This document shows, in pieces, positions 41,466 through 49,812 of a stretch of 63,567 bases of DNA; within the stretch, counting starts at the first letter, position 1; every line of letters starts with the position of its first letter. A program made the position numbers and the translations under genes. The notes below the pieces were generated by a model, which saw nothing but the letters and a program-made list of their open reading frames with translations, had not been told where the DNA came from and made no database searches. This DNA is from DASPWV01 sp046727855. Its GTDB lineage: Bacteria > Acidobacteriota > Vicinamibacteria > Vicinamibacterales > UBA2999. The DNA is taken from positions 1 to 63,567 of the forward strand of contig JBKPDL010000027.1 in NCBI GenBank assembly GCA_046727855.1. Reading direction: 5' to 3'.

Positions 41466-42134
41466 TCAAACCCACGTGGCGATTTGCTCCAGCGACTTCT
41501 TCGTGATTGCAGGCACCGTCGCCGACTCTGCTGGGAAGCCTGCAACCAGGATGAGAAATGGGCGCTCGTGCGATGGGCGTCCGAGGATCTCGTTGAGAAA
41601 TCGCATCGGGCTGGGCGTGTGCGTCAGCGACACCAACCCGGCGTGATGAATCGCCGTAATCAGCATGCCGGTCGCGATGCCTACCGACTCCTGCGTGTAG
41701 TAGTGCTTCACCTTTCGTCCGTCGGGGAGCACGCCATAGGTTTCCGCAAAGACGGCGATGAGAAACGGCGCGTCTTCGAGGAAGGGCTTGTGCTCGTCGG
41801 TGCCAAGCGGTGCGAGGGCATCGAGCCATTCTTGCGGCGCCTTGCGGTGATAGAAGTCGTATTCCTCTTTTTCCGCCTCTGCTCTGATCCTGCGCTTAAT
41901 CGCGGGATCGGAAACGACTACGAAATGCCACGGCTGCATGTTTGCGCCGCTGGGAGCCGTCCCTGCGGCACGTAGGCACTCCTCGATGACGTCGCGCGGC
42001 ACTGGCCGCTGAGCGAAATGCCGCACCGTGCGGCGCGTCTGCATCGATTCGCGGAATGCTGTCGCGCGCCGTCTCATGAGATCCACCGGGTATTCCTGAT
42101 AGCCAGACAGAGCGATAAACGTCGGTTGCGTCAT
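41466..42134 (-). CDS. Nitroreductase-family FMN flavoprotein
   Basis: I use the ATG at 42134 (MTQPTFIALSGYQEYPVDLM), preceded by GAGGGATC. The 222 residues carry MQTRRTVRHFAQRPVPRDVI (the FMN-phosphate-binding Arg cluster), LRAAGTAPSGANMQPWHFVV, then GVLPDGRKVKHYYTQESVGI and the C-terminal FLILVAGFPAESA. This is the BluB/iodotyrosine deiodinase branch of the nitroreductase family rather than an NfsB type, as the SGANMQPWHFVV motif shows. It reduces a substrate such as a halogenated or nitro aromatic or a flavin; the natural substrate is unknown. Upstream lies the PD40 protein on the same strand, 13 bp away. Confidence 0.9.
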   Translation of the reverse strand: MTQPTFIALSGYQEYPVDLMRRRATAFRESMQTRRTVRHFAQRPVPRDVIEECLRAAGTAPSGANMQPWHFVVVSDPAIKRRIRAEAEKEEYDFYHRKAPQEWLDALAPLGTDEHKPFLEDAPFLIAVFAETYGVLPDGRKVKHYYTQESVGIATGMLITAIHHAGLVSLTHTPSPMRFLNEILGRPSHERPFLILVAGFPAESATVPAITKKSLEQIATWV

Positions 42135-42147
42135 TGATGGAGATCCC

Positions 42148-43101
42148 TCAACGACATAGCGCGCGCGCGACATAAAGATCGACGCGGTTGAAGCAACTCT
42201 GCGGCGTGCACGGCTTAGCGGCGGCCGAATCCGCCCGCGCGGACATGAAGTAGAGTGTTTGTTGATCGTATGAGATGAACGGCGCCAGCGTCATCGCTCC
42301 AGCAGCGTTGACTTCTGGCCCAAGCCGCCTGGGCGAACTCCACTCCTGACTCGTGGATGGGCGCGTTGAGACCCAGATATCGATGCTGCCGCCGCGCTCG
42401 GACGCGAAGTACAACGTTTTGCCATCCGCCGACAAGGATGGGGAGAACTCTGCGCGCTCCGAGTTGATTTCGCGAGGTAATGGCCGCGGCGCGCCCCACC
42501 CCTGTTCGCGGCTGGCGCGCGTCGTCACCCAGATGTCGGAGTCCTGACTGTCGAACGTTGTGGAGCGGTTGAAATAGAGTTCCGTTCCATCGGCACTGAG
42601 CGTTGGGAACGCTTCAAACGCATCAGTATTGAGCGGCGCGCCGAGATTCACTGCCGCACCCCACGGGTCGCGCCTGGACTTGCGCGTGGCAACGCACATA
42701 TCTGACTTGCCAAAACCACCGGCGCGAGTCGACCCGAAGTACAAGGACAGCGCGTCGAGGGAGAGGCGCAGCGAGAAGTCGCCGGCGCTCGGGTCGTCGA
42801 TCGGCCCGGCGAGATTCACCGGCTCGCTCCACGGAGCGTCCTTGCTCTGACGGGTGGATACAAACAGGTCCTGCTCGCCTTTTCGAGCGGATGTGAAGAA
42901 CAACTCCCTCTCGTCTGATGACACTGTGGGGCTGCCGTCGAACGCAGGACTGCTGACAACATGCAGGCGCTGTGTCGATTCGAATTCGCAGACGGCGCTT
43001 CGTGCTCCGCCGAGCGAGTTCCGCTCCGGCGCACAACAGGTCGCCAGTGCCCCGATACCAACGCCCGCGACGGTGCGCACAAACGATGATCGAAACGGCA
43101 T
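42148..43101 (-). CDS. Exported PD40 (WD40-like) beta-propeller protein
   Basis: The 317-residue protein has a signal with a possible lipobox (GIGALATCCAPERNSL) and several PD40 blades: GSPTVSSDERELFFTSARKG, SLRLSLDALSLYFGSTRAGG, AFPTLSADGTELYFNRSTTF and FSPSLSADGKTLYFASERGG SIDIWVSTR. Each holds the characteristic D-G-x-x-L-Y-F motif of TolB- and OmpA-associated propellers. It is probably a periplasmic binding or scaffold protein. The start overlaps no neighbour and the downstream nitroreductase is 13 bp on, so cotranscription is likely. Confidence 0.88.
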   Translation of the reverse strand: MPFRSSFVRTVAGVGIGALATCCAPERNSLGGARSAVCEFESTQRLHVVSSPAFDGSPTVSSDERELFFTSARKGEQDLFVSTRQSKDAPWSEPVNLAGPIDDPSAGDFSLRLSLDALSLYFGSTRAGGFGKSDMCVATRKSRRDPWGAAVNLGAPLNTDAFEAFPTLSADGTELYFNRSTTFDSQDSDIWVTTRASREQGWGAPRPLPREINSERAEFSPSLSADGKTLYFASERGGSIDIWVSTRPSTSQEWSSPRRLGPEVNAAGAMTLAPFISYDQQTLYFMSARADSAAAKPCTPQSCFNRVDLYVARALCR

Positions 43102-43143
43102 GGCGTTCAGAGCCGGAGATGAACGTGGTTGCGTATCGTAGAT

Positions 43144-43197
43144 CGGGACGGAGGTCCCTAGCGGGGACGGAGGTCGCTAGCGGGGACGGAGGTCGCC
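43144..43197 (+). repeat. Tandem GGGACGGAGGTCGCTAGC repeat, three copies
   Basis: GGGACGGAGGTCCCTAGCGG, then GGACGGAGGTCGCTAGCGGG and GACGGAGGTCGCC. It is the same word as at 292, 21757 and 22829. Confidence 0.85.
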
Positions 43198-43298
43198 TCT
43201 ACCGCTGGACCGCCGAGCGTGGCGCGCCTGATCGGCAATCGCAACTCGCCCAGCCATCCTGTTCGAGCCACTCCTTTACGGCCAAGCTGCGCCACAAT

Positions 43299-43320
43299 AA
43301 AAGGGGGTCAGACCCCTTTT
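43299..43320. repeat. AAAAGGGGGTCAGACCCC palindrome
   Basis: AAAAGGGGGTCAGACCCCTTTT, a near-perfect 22-bp palindrome, lies 30 bp before the stop of the VOC-family gene. It is the same element as at 16502 and 62125, and may terminate the VOC transcript. Confidence 0.8.
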
Positions 43321-43350
43321 CTCCGACGCGCAATGAAAGCGCGACCGGCG

Positions 43351-43755
43351 TCATGTGGCTTTAGGTTGATGCAGGAGCATCCATGACGTGCCGAACTTGT
43401 CGCGTAGCATCGCGAAGCGATTGGCGAACGGTGTCTTCTCCATCTTCATGAAGATCTCGCCACCATCCACGAGCAGGGCGTACGTGCGCTCCGCGTCCTC
43501 CTCACGGTCGAGAGAGAGGGTGAGATAGGCACTGCGCATCGGTTCGGCATGCGCAATGTCCGCCCCCATGAGCACCGTTGAGCCGATCTCGATGCGGGCG
43601 TGAAGGACCTTCTCTTTCCAGTCGGCCGGCGTGGCCGGGTTGGGCTGTTCCCCATGCCGCACTATTCCAGTGACCTTGCCGCCGAGGTGTTGCTCGTAGA
43701 AGCGGAAGGCCTCCTCGCAGTTGCCCCGATAGTTCAGATAGATGTCTAATCGCAT
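43351..43755 (-). CDS. VOC-family (PhnB/glyoxalase-like) protein
   Basis: The ATG at 43755 starts a 134-residue protein: MRLDIYLNYRGNCEEAFRFY EQHLGG, the usual PhnB-like opening, then ARIEIGSTVLMGADIAHAEP, LTLSLDREEDAERTYALLVD GG and PFANRFAMLRDKFGTSWMLL HQP. The fold is a paired beta-alpha-beta-beta-beta (vicinal oxygen chelate). PhnB-like members lack a proven reaction, and the metal ligands of glyoxalase I are not all present. It is cytosolic. A longer frame upstream (to 43809) is not supported. Confidence 0.87.
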   Translation of the reverse strand: MRLDIYLNYRGNCEEAFRFYEQHLGGKVTGIVRHGEQPNPATPADWKEKVLHARIEIGSTVLMGADIAHAEPMRSAYLTLSLDREEDAERTYALLVDGGEIFMKMEKTPFANRFAMLRDKFGTSWMLLHQPKAT

Positions 43756-43838
43756 CGAGTCACTCCGTTCAACTCTGCGCCTCACGGCCACAGTTACGTC
43801 GTCCCGCACTGTCGAAGGATAGAGCCATGTGTCGCCGC

Positions 43839-44391
43839 CTAACGGCTTGCGCGCGGGTTAGGCGGGGCGGGCAGATTCGCCAGCGTCGCCTTGACCCATT
43901 GGAGCCACGCCTCATCCGGGCCACGGAGCTGCTCGTTCACTGGGCCGAGTGCTTCCGGGTAGACCAGATAATCCGCCATCGCGCGCCTGCAGAAATAGAA
44001 GAAAGTCGGCTCCACGCCGATACGCGGTCGCGACACAGTCGCCACGTCGACCCTCAGGCCGGATAAAACGATACGGAGGATCGTGGTCGTTGAAGTCGTC
44101 GCGTTCGTTCAGCACGCCAGGCAAGATCACGACGCCTGATGGCACCGACCCCTTGAGAGTTTCCTGGACGGTAAACCGGATCGTCCCCAGCTGAAAGCCC
44201 TGCCTGAATCGCTCGCCGCCCGCTCGTACGACGTATTCGTCTGCAGTCGCTCGCACAATGACATCCGCGCCCCGGAGCATGCCTTCGACAGAAATCGGCA
44301 CTATGCGCGTGCAGGAGTGCACTGGATTGGCGTAGACAACCACGCACGTCAGCGCGAACGCACCATGGACCCGATGTTTATGCCTGAGCAT
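43839..44391 (-). pseudogene. Exported hypothetical protein, one frameshift
   Basis: The first frame gives a signal-like start (HGAFALTCVVVYANPVHSC), then VEGMLRGADVIVRATADEYV and TIRFTVQETLKGSVPSGVVI and GRRGDCVATAYRRGADFLLF. The expected end, YLVYPEALGPVNEQLRGPDE AWLQWVKATLANL, lies in the neighbouring frame, so one indel sits near 43975. The whole would be about 170 residues and resembles secreted proteins with an LKG and NEQLRGPDDPW-type end of unknown role. It may be intact if the indel is a sequence error. Confidence 0.6.
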
Positions 44392-44528
44392 ACGGTCGAA
44401 TAACTGCTCCGCTTAGACGCTCTGCGGCTCACCCGCGGTGGCCGCGCGATTCTGATTCTACTCGTCTCGGTGATGAAGCGGTCACCGTCGGGTGCAGTCT
44501 CGGGTTAGCCAGCAGGCGTTACTGGCAC

Positions 44529-44993
44529 TTGAATGATGTGCGCAAGTTGGTCGCCGCGTTCATGGAGTTCGACGAAAACGTGAGCCTGCAATTCGAGCAG
44601 AACATCAAGACCTACGGTGTCAAGGGTCACAAAGTGAAGTTGATGGAAAACTTCGCCGACCCGGTGTACGTGGGACACCTGCGCGAAACGATCAACGGAT
44701 TCTCGTACGGGAACACGCCGGCGTTGGTGATGAAGAAAGGCGAGCGCGTACGCTGGTATCTCTTTGCCACCACCAACTTCGAGGTGCACGCGCCGCACTG
44801 GCATGGCAACACGGTTGTTGCGCGCCACATGCGAACCGATGTCACCACACTGCTGCCGATGGACATGGTGGTGGCGGAGATGCAACCGGACAACCCCGGC
44901 ACGTGGTTATTCCACTGCCACACCGGCCCGCACCTGCGCGCCGGCATGGTGACGCGCTACATCGTCGAGGAGGCGGCGACGACGACCCACTGA
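44529..44993 (+). CDS. Multicopper oxidase, C-terminal cupredoxin domain only
   Basis: The frame has no ATG; it opens through TTG at 44529 but stays open further upstream without a start. The 154 residues cover only the second cupredoxin domain of a two-domain multicopper oxidase: FMEFDENVSLQFEQNIKTYG, then ETINGFSYGNTPALVMKKGE and the copper ligands HAPHWHGN and GTWLFHCHTGPHLRAGM. The first copper domain is missing, so the T2/T3 cluster cannot form as usual. I read it as a broken gene, the piece left after a deletion. Confidence 0.7.
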   Translation: MNDVRKLVAAFMEFDENVSLQFEQNIKTYGVKGHKVKLMENFADPVYVGHLRETINGFSYGNTPALVMKKGERVRWYLFATTNFEVHAPHWHGNTVVARHMRTDVTTLLPMDMVVAEMQPDNPGTWLFHCHTGPHLRAGMVTRYIVEEAATTTH

Positions 44994-45299
44994 ACGCCTG
45001 CGATTGGAATCCGGTGTCATCGGATTGCGAGTGCACCGGTTATGGTCCGCCGGGTGATGTCCAACGCCGCGGCTTTCACTTGCGTGTGAGACCTCGTCGG
45101 CGCTATGCCGATTCGCCTCATTCCCTAACAGCTGCAGCCCCGGCCGTCCGGAACCCGAATCCGTTCGACGCTCTCCGAAGATTCTGACCTACCGCCCACC
45201 TTAGCGTTATGCTGCGGTTCCGCAGGGCCGGCCGAAACATCCTGGTCGACTTACGTCTGGTTGGGCAGAACCGAACCGACAGCAGAAAAAGGAGACCCT
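44994..45299. other. Spacer without recognised features
   Basis: About 300 bp between the copper-oxidase fragment and the haloperoxidase fragment. A GAGGAG-like ribosome-binding site for the next fragment appears only at its end. No gene, repeat or RNA was found. Confidence 0.4.
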
Positions 45300-45812
45300 A
45301 TGACGATGACACGAAGAGGGCGCGCAAGAATTCTTGGCTACCTGATCGTGCTCGGATTGTCTGCGGCCCCTGCGGCCGCCGACGTCGTCACCGACCGGAA
45401 CCTCATCACGCAAACAGTAGTTGAAACGGCGCGAGCACTCGTCCGACGCCTTCGGGCAGTCTGGATTTTGCGATGGTTCACATGGCTCCGTCGTGCCGTT
45501 TGCGCTGAACGACTCCACTGGCCTGTTGCCTGAACCGCCGCCGCCGCACCTGCTGAGCGGCGCATACGCGAACGCGTACAACGAGGTCAAGACTATTGGC
45601 GCACGCTTCAATAGCTCGCGGACGCCCGAGCAGACCGACTTCGCGTTGTTCTACTCGGACAACTTCGGAAACCAGCTGAACCGGGCCGTGGGGGCAATCG
45701 CCGCCGCCCACCTGAGCGATGTCGGCGACAGCGCGCGCCTCTTTGCGCTTGCGAATATCGCGGCGGCAGATGCCCTCATGAGCTCCTGGAACACCAAGAG
45801 GTATTACGCCTT
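45300..45812 (+). pseudogene. Vanadium-haloperoxidase-like (PAP2) protein fragment
   Basis: An ATG at 45300 with GGAG upstream starts a real signal peptide (GYLIVLGLSAAPAAADVVTD) and the first residues RNLITQTVVETARAL. A different frame then gives VVPFALNDSTGLLPEPPPPH LLSGAYANAYNEVKTIGARF, then NSSRTPEQTDFALFYSDNFG and NIAAADALMSSWNTKRYY, which are typical of secreted vanadium-dependent haloperoxidases. The RxxT-type active-site block (with WRPVTAI) that should follow is absent. The gene has lost an internal segment and its catalytic half. Confidence 0.75.
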
Positions 45813-45945
45813 GCTAGTGAAGAGTTTCGGCCAACGCGGCGAATGGTTCGTCCGCGAGGTGCGGCGCAGTTTCGGCTGGTCGTGCACGATTCTTGTGCTC
45901 GAATGGGCGCGGTCGCCGAAGACGTCCAAACACGGGTACAAAACG

Positions 45946-45970
45946 AACGGCGGGGATTCGCCCCGCCGTT
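45946..45970. terminator. AACGGCGGGG-ATTCG-CCCCGCCGTT hairpin
   Basis: A perfect 10-bp stem with a 5-nt loop, flanked on its minus-strand 3' side by TCGTTTTGTAC. The same hairpin with the same flank follows rpoC at 49784. Here it terminates no intact gene. Confidence 0.75.
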
Positions 45971-46069
45971 GCAACGTCCGCGCTTCATGCCGAGGCGGGG
46001 CTCACTGCGGTCGCACCAGCACGGGGCAAGGTGCGTTCACTCCCGTCAACGCAGAGATGAGAGCGAGTT

Positions 46070-46095
46070 TTAGATGCTCTCGTCGCCTCCGCGAT
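46070..46095 (-). other. Partial copy of the rpoC 3' end
   Basis: The minus strand reads GATCGCGGAGGCGACGA then GAGCATCTAA, against GATCGCGGAGGCGACGA then AGGCATCTGA at the rpoC stop. It encodes DRGGDESI followed by a stop, as rpoC encodes DRGGDEGI followed by a stop. The hairpin at 45946 stands 100 bp beyond the stop, as with rpoC. The rest of the stretch 45813-46175 has no supported gene. Confidence 0.5.
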
Positions 46096-46175
46096 CCACA
46101 CCCCGCGAGCGCCATCGACGAAGATTCCCGCGGTGGAGCGCCAACATACCCGAACTCCCGACGCGCACCGGGCGA

Positions 46176-46847
46176 CTACGCCGCGTTGGTTCGTTCGCTT
46201 TCGACGATTCTGCCGCGCTCGAGCCAGGCGATCGCGGCGGCGAACAGGGCATACGCGATCAGCGCCGTAGCCGCCATCGCACGATCCGATGACGGCGGCG
46301 GACTGTACAACATGCCGGCCTGCATCACGAGAATAGCGACGCAAAAAACCGGGATCGCGTAACGCGCGCGACTGGTGCGCGGCCGCGACCGGTTCAAATA
46401 GAGTGTCATGGCGCCAAGGAGCAAGCTTCCTTCGAGAGCGAGTGTCAGATATGGATAGTTCCACAATCCGAACCCGACCTTGGCGGCGTCGTCGTAAAGT
46501 GCGAGGTCGGGCCGGTGGACCACGAGATCGAGCGGCCAATGTGAGAAGACCGCAACTCCGACGATCGCCGCGCTGCGGCCCGAACCGCTGATCAGCCGGT
46601 ACGCGATGGCCGCTATACCCGCCCACGCCAGCGACCCAGGAAGGCTGTGCGTGTAAGGCATGTAGTAGAGGTCCAGGGCGTTCGTCGCGGTGAATCCAGG
46701 GACGATTCGGACCCGTTCCACTCCGAGAAAGACCAAGATCGCCCAGAAAACGTCGAGTAGCTGGACGGCGAGAAAGAGAAGCCAAAGCGGAATACTCGGG
46801 ACCAGCGTCTTCGCGACGAAGCTGGGACCGTAGTGTCCGACGAACAT
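46176..46847 (-). CDS. Multi-pass membrane protein, YdjM-like
   Basis: The ATG at 46847 has GGAGGG 6 bp upstream. The 223 residues begin MFVGHYGPSFVAKTLVPSIP, then PLWLLFLAVQLLDVFWAILV, PYTHSLPGSLAWAGIAAIAY, and VGVAVFSHWPLDLVVHRPDL. Histidines in HSLPGSLAW and FSHWPLD are those of the YdjM/DUF457 membrane metal-dependent hydrolase-like group. About seven membrane helices are predicted. Function in the family is unknown, and the enzymatic assignment is inference. Confidence 0.75.
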   Translation of the reverse strand: MFVGHYGPSFVAKTLVPSIPLWLLFLAVQLLDVFWAILVFLGVERVRIVPGFTATNALDLYYMPYTHSLPGSLAWAGIAAIAYRLISGSGRSAAIVGVAVFSHWPLDLVVHRPDLALYDDAAKVGFGLWNYPYLTLALEGSLLLGAMTLYLNRSRPRTSRARYAIPVFCVAILVMQAGMLYSPPPSSDRAMAATALIAYALFAAAIAWLERGRIVESERTNAA

Positions 46848-46938
46848 GCATCCCTCCAGCTGCAGCGTGGGAATGCCTAGCCCACGCACTGGCAGCGAAC
46901 CTGCAAACCTGCAACCGTGCGCACCTTAGAATACGTCC

Positions 46939-48024
46939 ATGCCGCTCACCAACTACGTGACGCTTGGCCGCTCGGGTCTGCGCGTCAGCCCGTTCTGTCT
47001 CGGCGCGATGACCTTTGGCGAAGACTGGGGATGGGGATCGACGGTTGAAGAATCGGAAGCGATCCTGGGCCGTTATCTCGATCTCGGCGGCAATTTCATC
47101 GACACGGCGAACGGTTACACAAAAGGTCACTCCGAGGCGATCATCGGCGACTTCTTCGCGCGCACGCCGGGGCGGCGCGATCGCGTGGTCATCGCGACCA
47201 AGTTCTCGACGAATATGTTTCTCGGTGACCCCAACGCCGGCGGCGCAAGTCGCAAGACCATCGTCGAATCGTGCGAGCACTCGCTGCGGCGACTGCAGAC
47301 CGACTACATCGATCTCTACTGGATGCACTTCTGGGATCCGTACACGCCGATCGACGAGACAATGCGCGCGCTCGACGATCTCGTGCGCGCGGGCAAGGTG
47401 CGTTACATCGGCGTATCCGATACGCCGGCCTGGAAAGTGGCGCAGGCGCAGGTGCTCGCGGAGCTGCGCCGCTGGACGCCGTTCGTCGCTCTGCAGATCG
47501 AGTATTCACTGATCGAGCGTACGGTCGAAGGCGAGCTGGTGCCGATGGCGCGCGAAATGGGGCTCGGCATCACGCCGTGGTCGCCGCTGCGCGGCGGCGT
47601 CCTGTCGGGTAAGTACACCCGAGCGAACGCGAAGGACGCCAATCCGGATCGCGGCGATCGCGTGACGGCGTTCCTTACCGAGCGCAATCTTGCGATCATC
47701 GATGAGTTGATTCGCGTCGCTCACGATCTCGGCGCGACGCCTGCGGCCGCGGCGCTCGCGTGGGTGCAATCGCGACCAGGCGTCGCGTCTACGATCGTCG
47801 GCGCGCGGCGGATGCAGCAGCTCGAGGACAATCTCAAGGCGATCGATCTCGTACTGCCGGCGGAGCACGTCGCCGCGCTCGACAAGATGTCGGAGCCGAC
47901 GCTCAACTTTCCGGCGCCGTTCTTCCAGATGATCCCGATGTTCGCGCAGGGAGGAACGACGGTGAATGGGACGCCGTCGATCGAGTGGGCGCTGGCGCCG
48001 AAGACGGGGGATAAGCGGTACTAG
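46939..48024 (+). CDS. Aldo/keto reductase
   Basis: The 361-residue TIM-barrel protein starts MPLTNYVTLGRSGLRVSPFC and contains GNFIDTANGYTKGHSEAIIG, with catalytic Asp and Tyr in DTANGY. It continues YIDLYWMHFWDPYTPIDETM (catalytic His in MHFWD), KVRYIGVSDTPAWKVAQAQV, the NADPH-binding GITPWSPLRGGVLSGKYTRA and a final AGVASTIVGARRMQQLEDNL-like end (here PGVASTIVGARRMQQLEDNL). The catalytic Lys lies in VVIATKFSTNM. It is a cytosolic NADPH-dependent carbonyl reductase close to the YakC-type group. Substrate unknown. Confidence 0.94.
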   Translation: MPLTNYVTLGRSGLRVSPFCLGAMTFGEDWGWGSTVEESEAILGRYLDLGGNFIDTANGYTKGHSEAIIGDFFARTPGRRDRVVIATKFSTNMFLGDPNAGGASRKTIVESCEHSLRRLQTDYIDLYWMHFWDPYTPIDETMRALDDLVRAGKVRYIGVSDTPAWKVAQAQVLAELRRWTPFVALQIEYSLIERTVEGELVPMAREMGLGITPWSPLRGGVLSGKYTRANAKDANPDRGDRVTAFLTERNLAIIDELIRVAHDLGATPAAAALAWVQSRPGVASTIVGARRMQQLEDNLKAIDLVLPAEHVAALDKMSEPTLNFPAPFFQMIPMFAQGGTTVNGTPSIEWALAPKTGDKRY

Positions 48025-48075
48025 CGTTTCGAGGGTCCACCTTCCGGGTTCAGGGTTCCAGGTTTACGCCGCGCG

Positions 48076-48375
48076 CTACCCGCGAACCACCGCGCCAAGT
48101 GGCATGGGATGGACCTCGAAGCTAAACCCCGCGCCCGATTGGATGGTCGGATCGCTGTCGGTAAAGGCGCGGGCTGCGTCGGCGGTTTCGAAGTCGACGA
48201 TGCCTACGCCGAAGGCGCCGGCGGGATCAGCTACGAGGCCAAAGAAGATGACGTTGCCTCGCTGCATCCACTCGCGCCAGTAAACCGCGTGTGCTTGCAT
48301 CAGCTGTTGCTCGGCGGGGGTCATGTCCTGGGCAAAGGTCGGGCGCGGCGCTATCAGCTTGCAAAAGAAGTTCAT
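48076..48375 (-). CDS. YciI-like protein
   Basis: The 99 residues show the YCII-related domain: MNFFCKLIAPRPTFAQDMTP, then AEQQLMQAHAVYWREWMQRG and NVIFFGLVADPAGAFGVGIV, ending ARAFTDSDPTIQSGAGFSFE and a His in VHPMPLG. The residue H in AHAVYW corresponds to the conserved His of the ferredoxin-like fold. The family includes dehydrochlorinases and mostly uncharacterised small enzymes. It is cytosolic. No neighbour gives a hint. Confidence 0.85.
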   Translation of the reverse strand: MNFFCKLIAPRPTFAQDMTPAEQQLMQAHAVYWREWMQRGNVIFFGLVADPAGAFGVGIVDFETADAARAFTDSDPTIQSGAGFSFEVHPMPLGAVVRG

Positions 48376-48549
48376 GTCGCCTCTGTACGTGATGGCTATG
48401 CTCGTCCATATTTCAAAACGACCGCGGTAACGTCTTGCCGCTCACCAGCGAGCGGCGCTGTCTTGTAACTCGAGCCACACTGAGCTGAGGGCTATTTCAA
48501 ACATCGCGCGCCGCTCGTCGCGTGCAGCGGCTCTCAGGCGGCACTGGCT

Positions 48550-49080
48550 TCAGCGGCGACCAGCGTAGCGCTCCTGATGCGTCTCGCCCTCGAGATTATT
48601 AGTGTCTAAAGGTCTTTCCTCGATCAACTCCTCTGGATCGACAGTGTGAAAAGAGAGCATTCCCCAAGGTTCTGGCCCAACGAACAGCCGGTGCCACGTC
48701 GAAGGCGGAATGCTGACCCAGCGCCGTTCGAGGCTGTCGCGTTCGGTACTCGTGAGCGGATGTGAGCGCCAGTTGGATCCGTCTCGTAACTCAAACGTTC
48801 CACTCCCAGCCAGGGACAACGACCGCTGGTGGCTGATCGGATGTCGCTCCGCCCCTGTTGCCGCCAGAGCGCGAATCACGAAGATCCAGCAGGAACGGAT
48901 GCTCGCCGGAAAACCATCCTCGAAGGCGCTGAGAGGGACGATCTCCCAGGCCATGAGTTTTGTCGAGGTGTCGAGCTGCTGAACCACCCGTCGGAGCGTT
49001 TCAGTTATGGTTGCCGCGGCGGAGTCTGTGCGGACAACTTCATTCAGCGCGGGAAGTACCGGGTCCTGGGCAACGTTCAT
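48550..49080 (-). CDS. Hypothetical protein with a cupin-like C-terminal part
   Basis: The 176-residue product has a helical N-terminus (NEVVRTDSAAATITETLRRV) and a strand-rich C-terminus: SLAGSGTFELRDGSNWRSHP, then RRWVSIPPSTWHRLFVGPEP and WGMLSFHTVDPEELIEERPL. The G-x-x-x-x-x-R-D-G pattern and the W-H in PSTWHRL recall small cupins that bind metal through two His, but the first His pair is not obvious. Weakly assigned. It stands alone between the YciI-like gene and the broken FN3/TolB piece. Confidence 0.5.
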   Translation of the reverse strand: MNVAQDPVLPALNEVVRTDSAAATITETLRRVVQQLDTSTKLMAWEIVPLSAFEDGFPASIRSCWIFVIRALAATGAERHPISHQRSLSLAGSGTFELRDGSNWRSHPLTSTERDSLERRWVSIPPSTWHRLFVGPEPWGMLSFHTVDPEELIEERPLDTNNLEGETHQERYAGRR

Positions 49081-49170
49081 TTGAGGTTACCTGTTGAGGG
49101 GCCGCGAGCAGCGATCACGATTGTCTCAGATCGCGCAGCGTGCTCGACGGTTCTTTGCAGGAATGTAGGT

Positions 49171-49750
49171 TCAGCTTCTCGCAGAGCCGCTGTCGCGGAT
49201 CGCATCTCTCACGTCCCGCCGTGAGGCAAGTAGCAGCGCCGTAAAGAATGACAACACGTTGCGTCGCATGATGACCGCCGCGATCATGAGCGCGGCGCCT
49301 TTCGCGTTTTCGCCTTGCGTCACGAACGCGAATCGATCACCGGCGGGATGGAACGAGGGCAGCGGCGTTGTGGGAGCAAACTCGAAGGCGGGATCGCGAC
49401 TCCAGATTTTGACCCACGGTTTCCGCTGCAGCGGATCGCTTGTGATACACGACGCGCGTGCCGTCGGGAGACCACGCCGCCGATCGAATGTCCCCTGCCG
49501 GACCGCGCCGGCCGTCGGAATATTGAACGCCGCGCTCGTCCCCGTCCTTGCGGAGATAGGCAACGACATCGCCGCGCAGCACCGACGGATTGAATTTCAC
49601 GCCAGCGCCGACCGGCGACGGCGCGCCAATCTCGTTGATACCGCGGACACGTACGTAATAGACGCCTGGCGCGCGAGTCCGCCGTTCAATGAGGTGCAGG
49701 TGGTGTTCCCGTGAGTGACCACCATGGGCCGGAGACGCATTTTGCCGGCG
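49171..49750 (-). pseudogene. FN3 and TolB-propeller remnant, multiple frames
   Basis: Pieces in different minus-strand frames join into a secreted protein tail: APGVYYVRVRGINEIGAPSP (fibronectin type III), then DVVAYLRKDGDERGVQYSDG and GDIRSAAWSPDGTRVVYHKR, and in another frame PWVKIWSRDPAFEFAPTTPL with PSFHPAGDRFAFVTQGENAK GAALMIA. The second group is the opening of the PD40-amidohydrolase (TolB-like) family. At least two indels separate the pieces and no start was found, so this is a decayed fusion or two neighbouring broken genes. Confidence 0.6.
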
Positions 49751-49783
49751 GGCGGAGGCGGCGGGGAAGTCGCGTACAAACGA

Positions 49784-49806
49784 ACGGCGGGGAATCGCCC
49801 CGCCGT
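49784..49806 (-). terminator. rpoC operon terminator hairpin
   Basis: ACGGCGGGG, loop AATCG, CCCCGCCGT on the plus strand; read on the minus strand it is followed by TCGTTTGT. It stands about 100 bp after the rpoC stop, with an AAATC repeat in between. The same hairpin occurs at 45946. Confidence 0.75.
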
Positions 49807-49812
49807 CATCAT

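Noticed and set aside
43835..43865. CCGCCTAAC ... GTTAGGCGG, resembling an integron attC end pair
   Set aside because: Only 31 bp long, no inner L boxes, no integrase and no cassette array nearby. It is a simple 9-bp hairpin at the end of a broken gene.
46002..46070. Minus-strand tail HLKLALISALTGVNAPCPVLVRPQ, similar to universal stress protein ends
   Set aside because: Only 24 residues; the CPVLV pattern is short and it overlaps the rpoC-tail copy in another frame, so I cannot call a gene.
45985..47328. A 447-codon minus-strand frame over the aldo/keto reductase region
   Set aside because: It is antisense to the AKR gene and in the wrong frame for the membrane protein at 46176.
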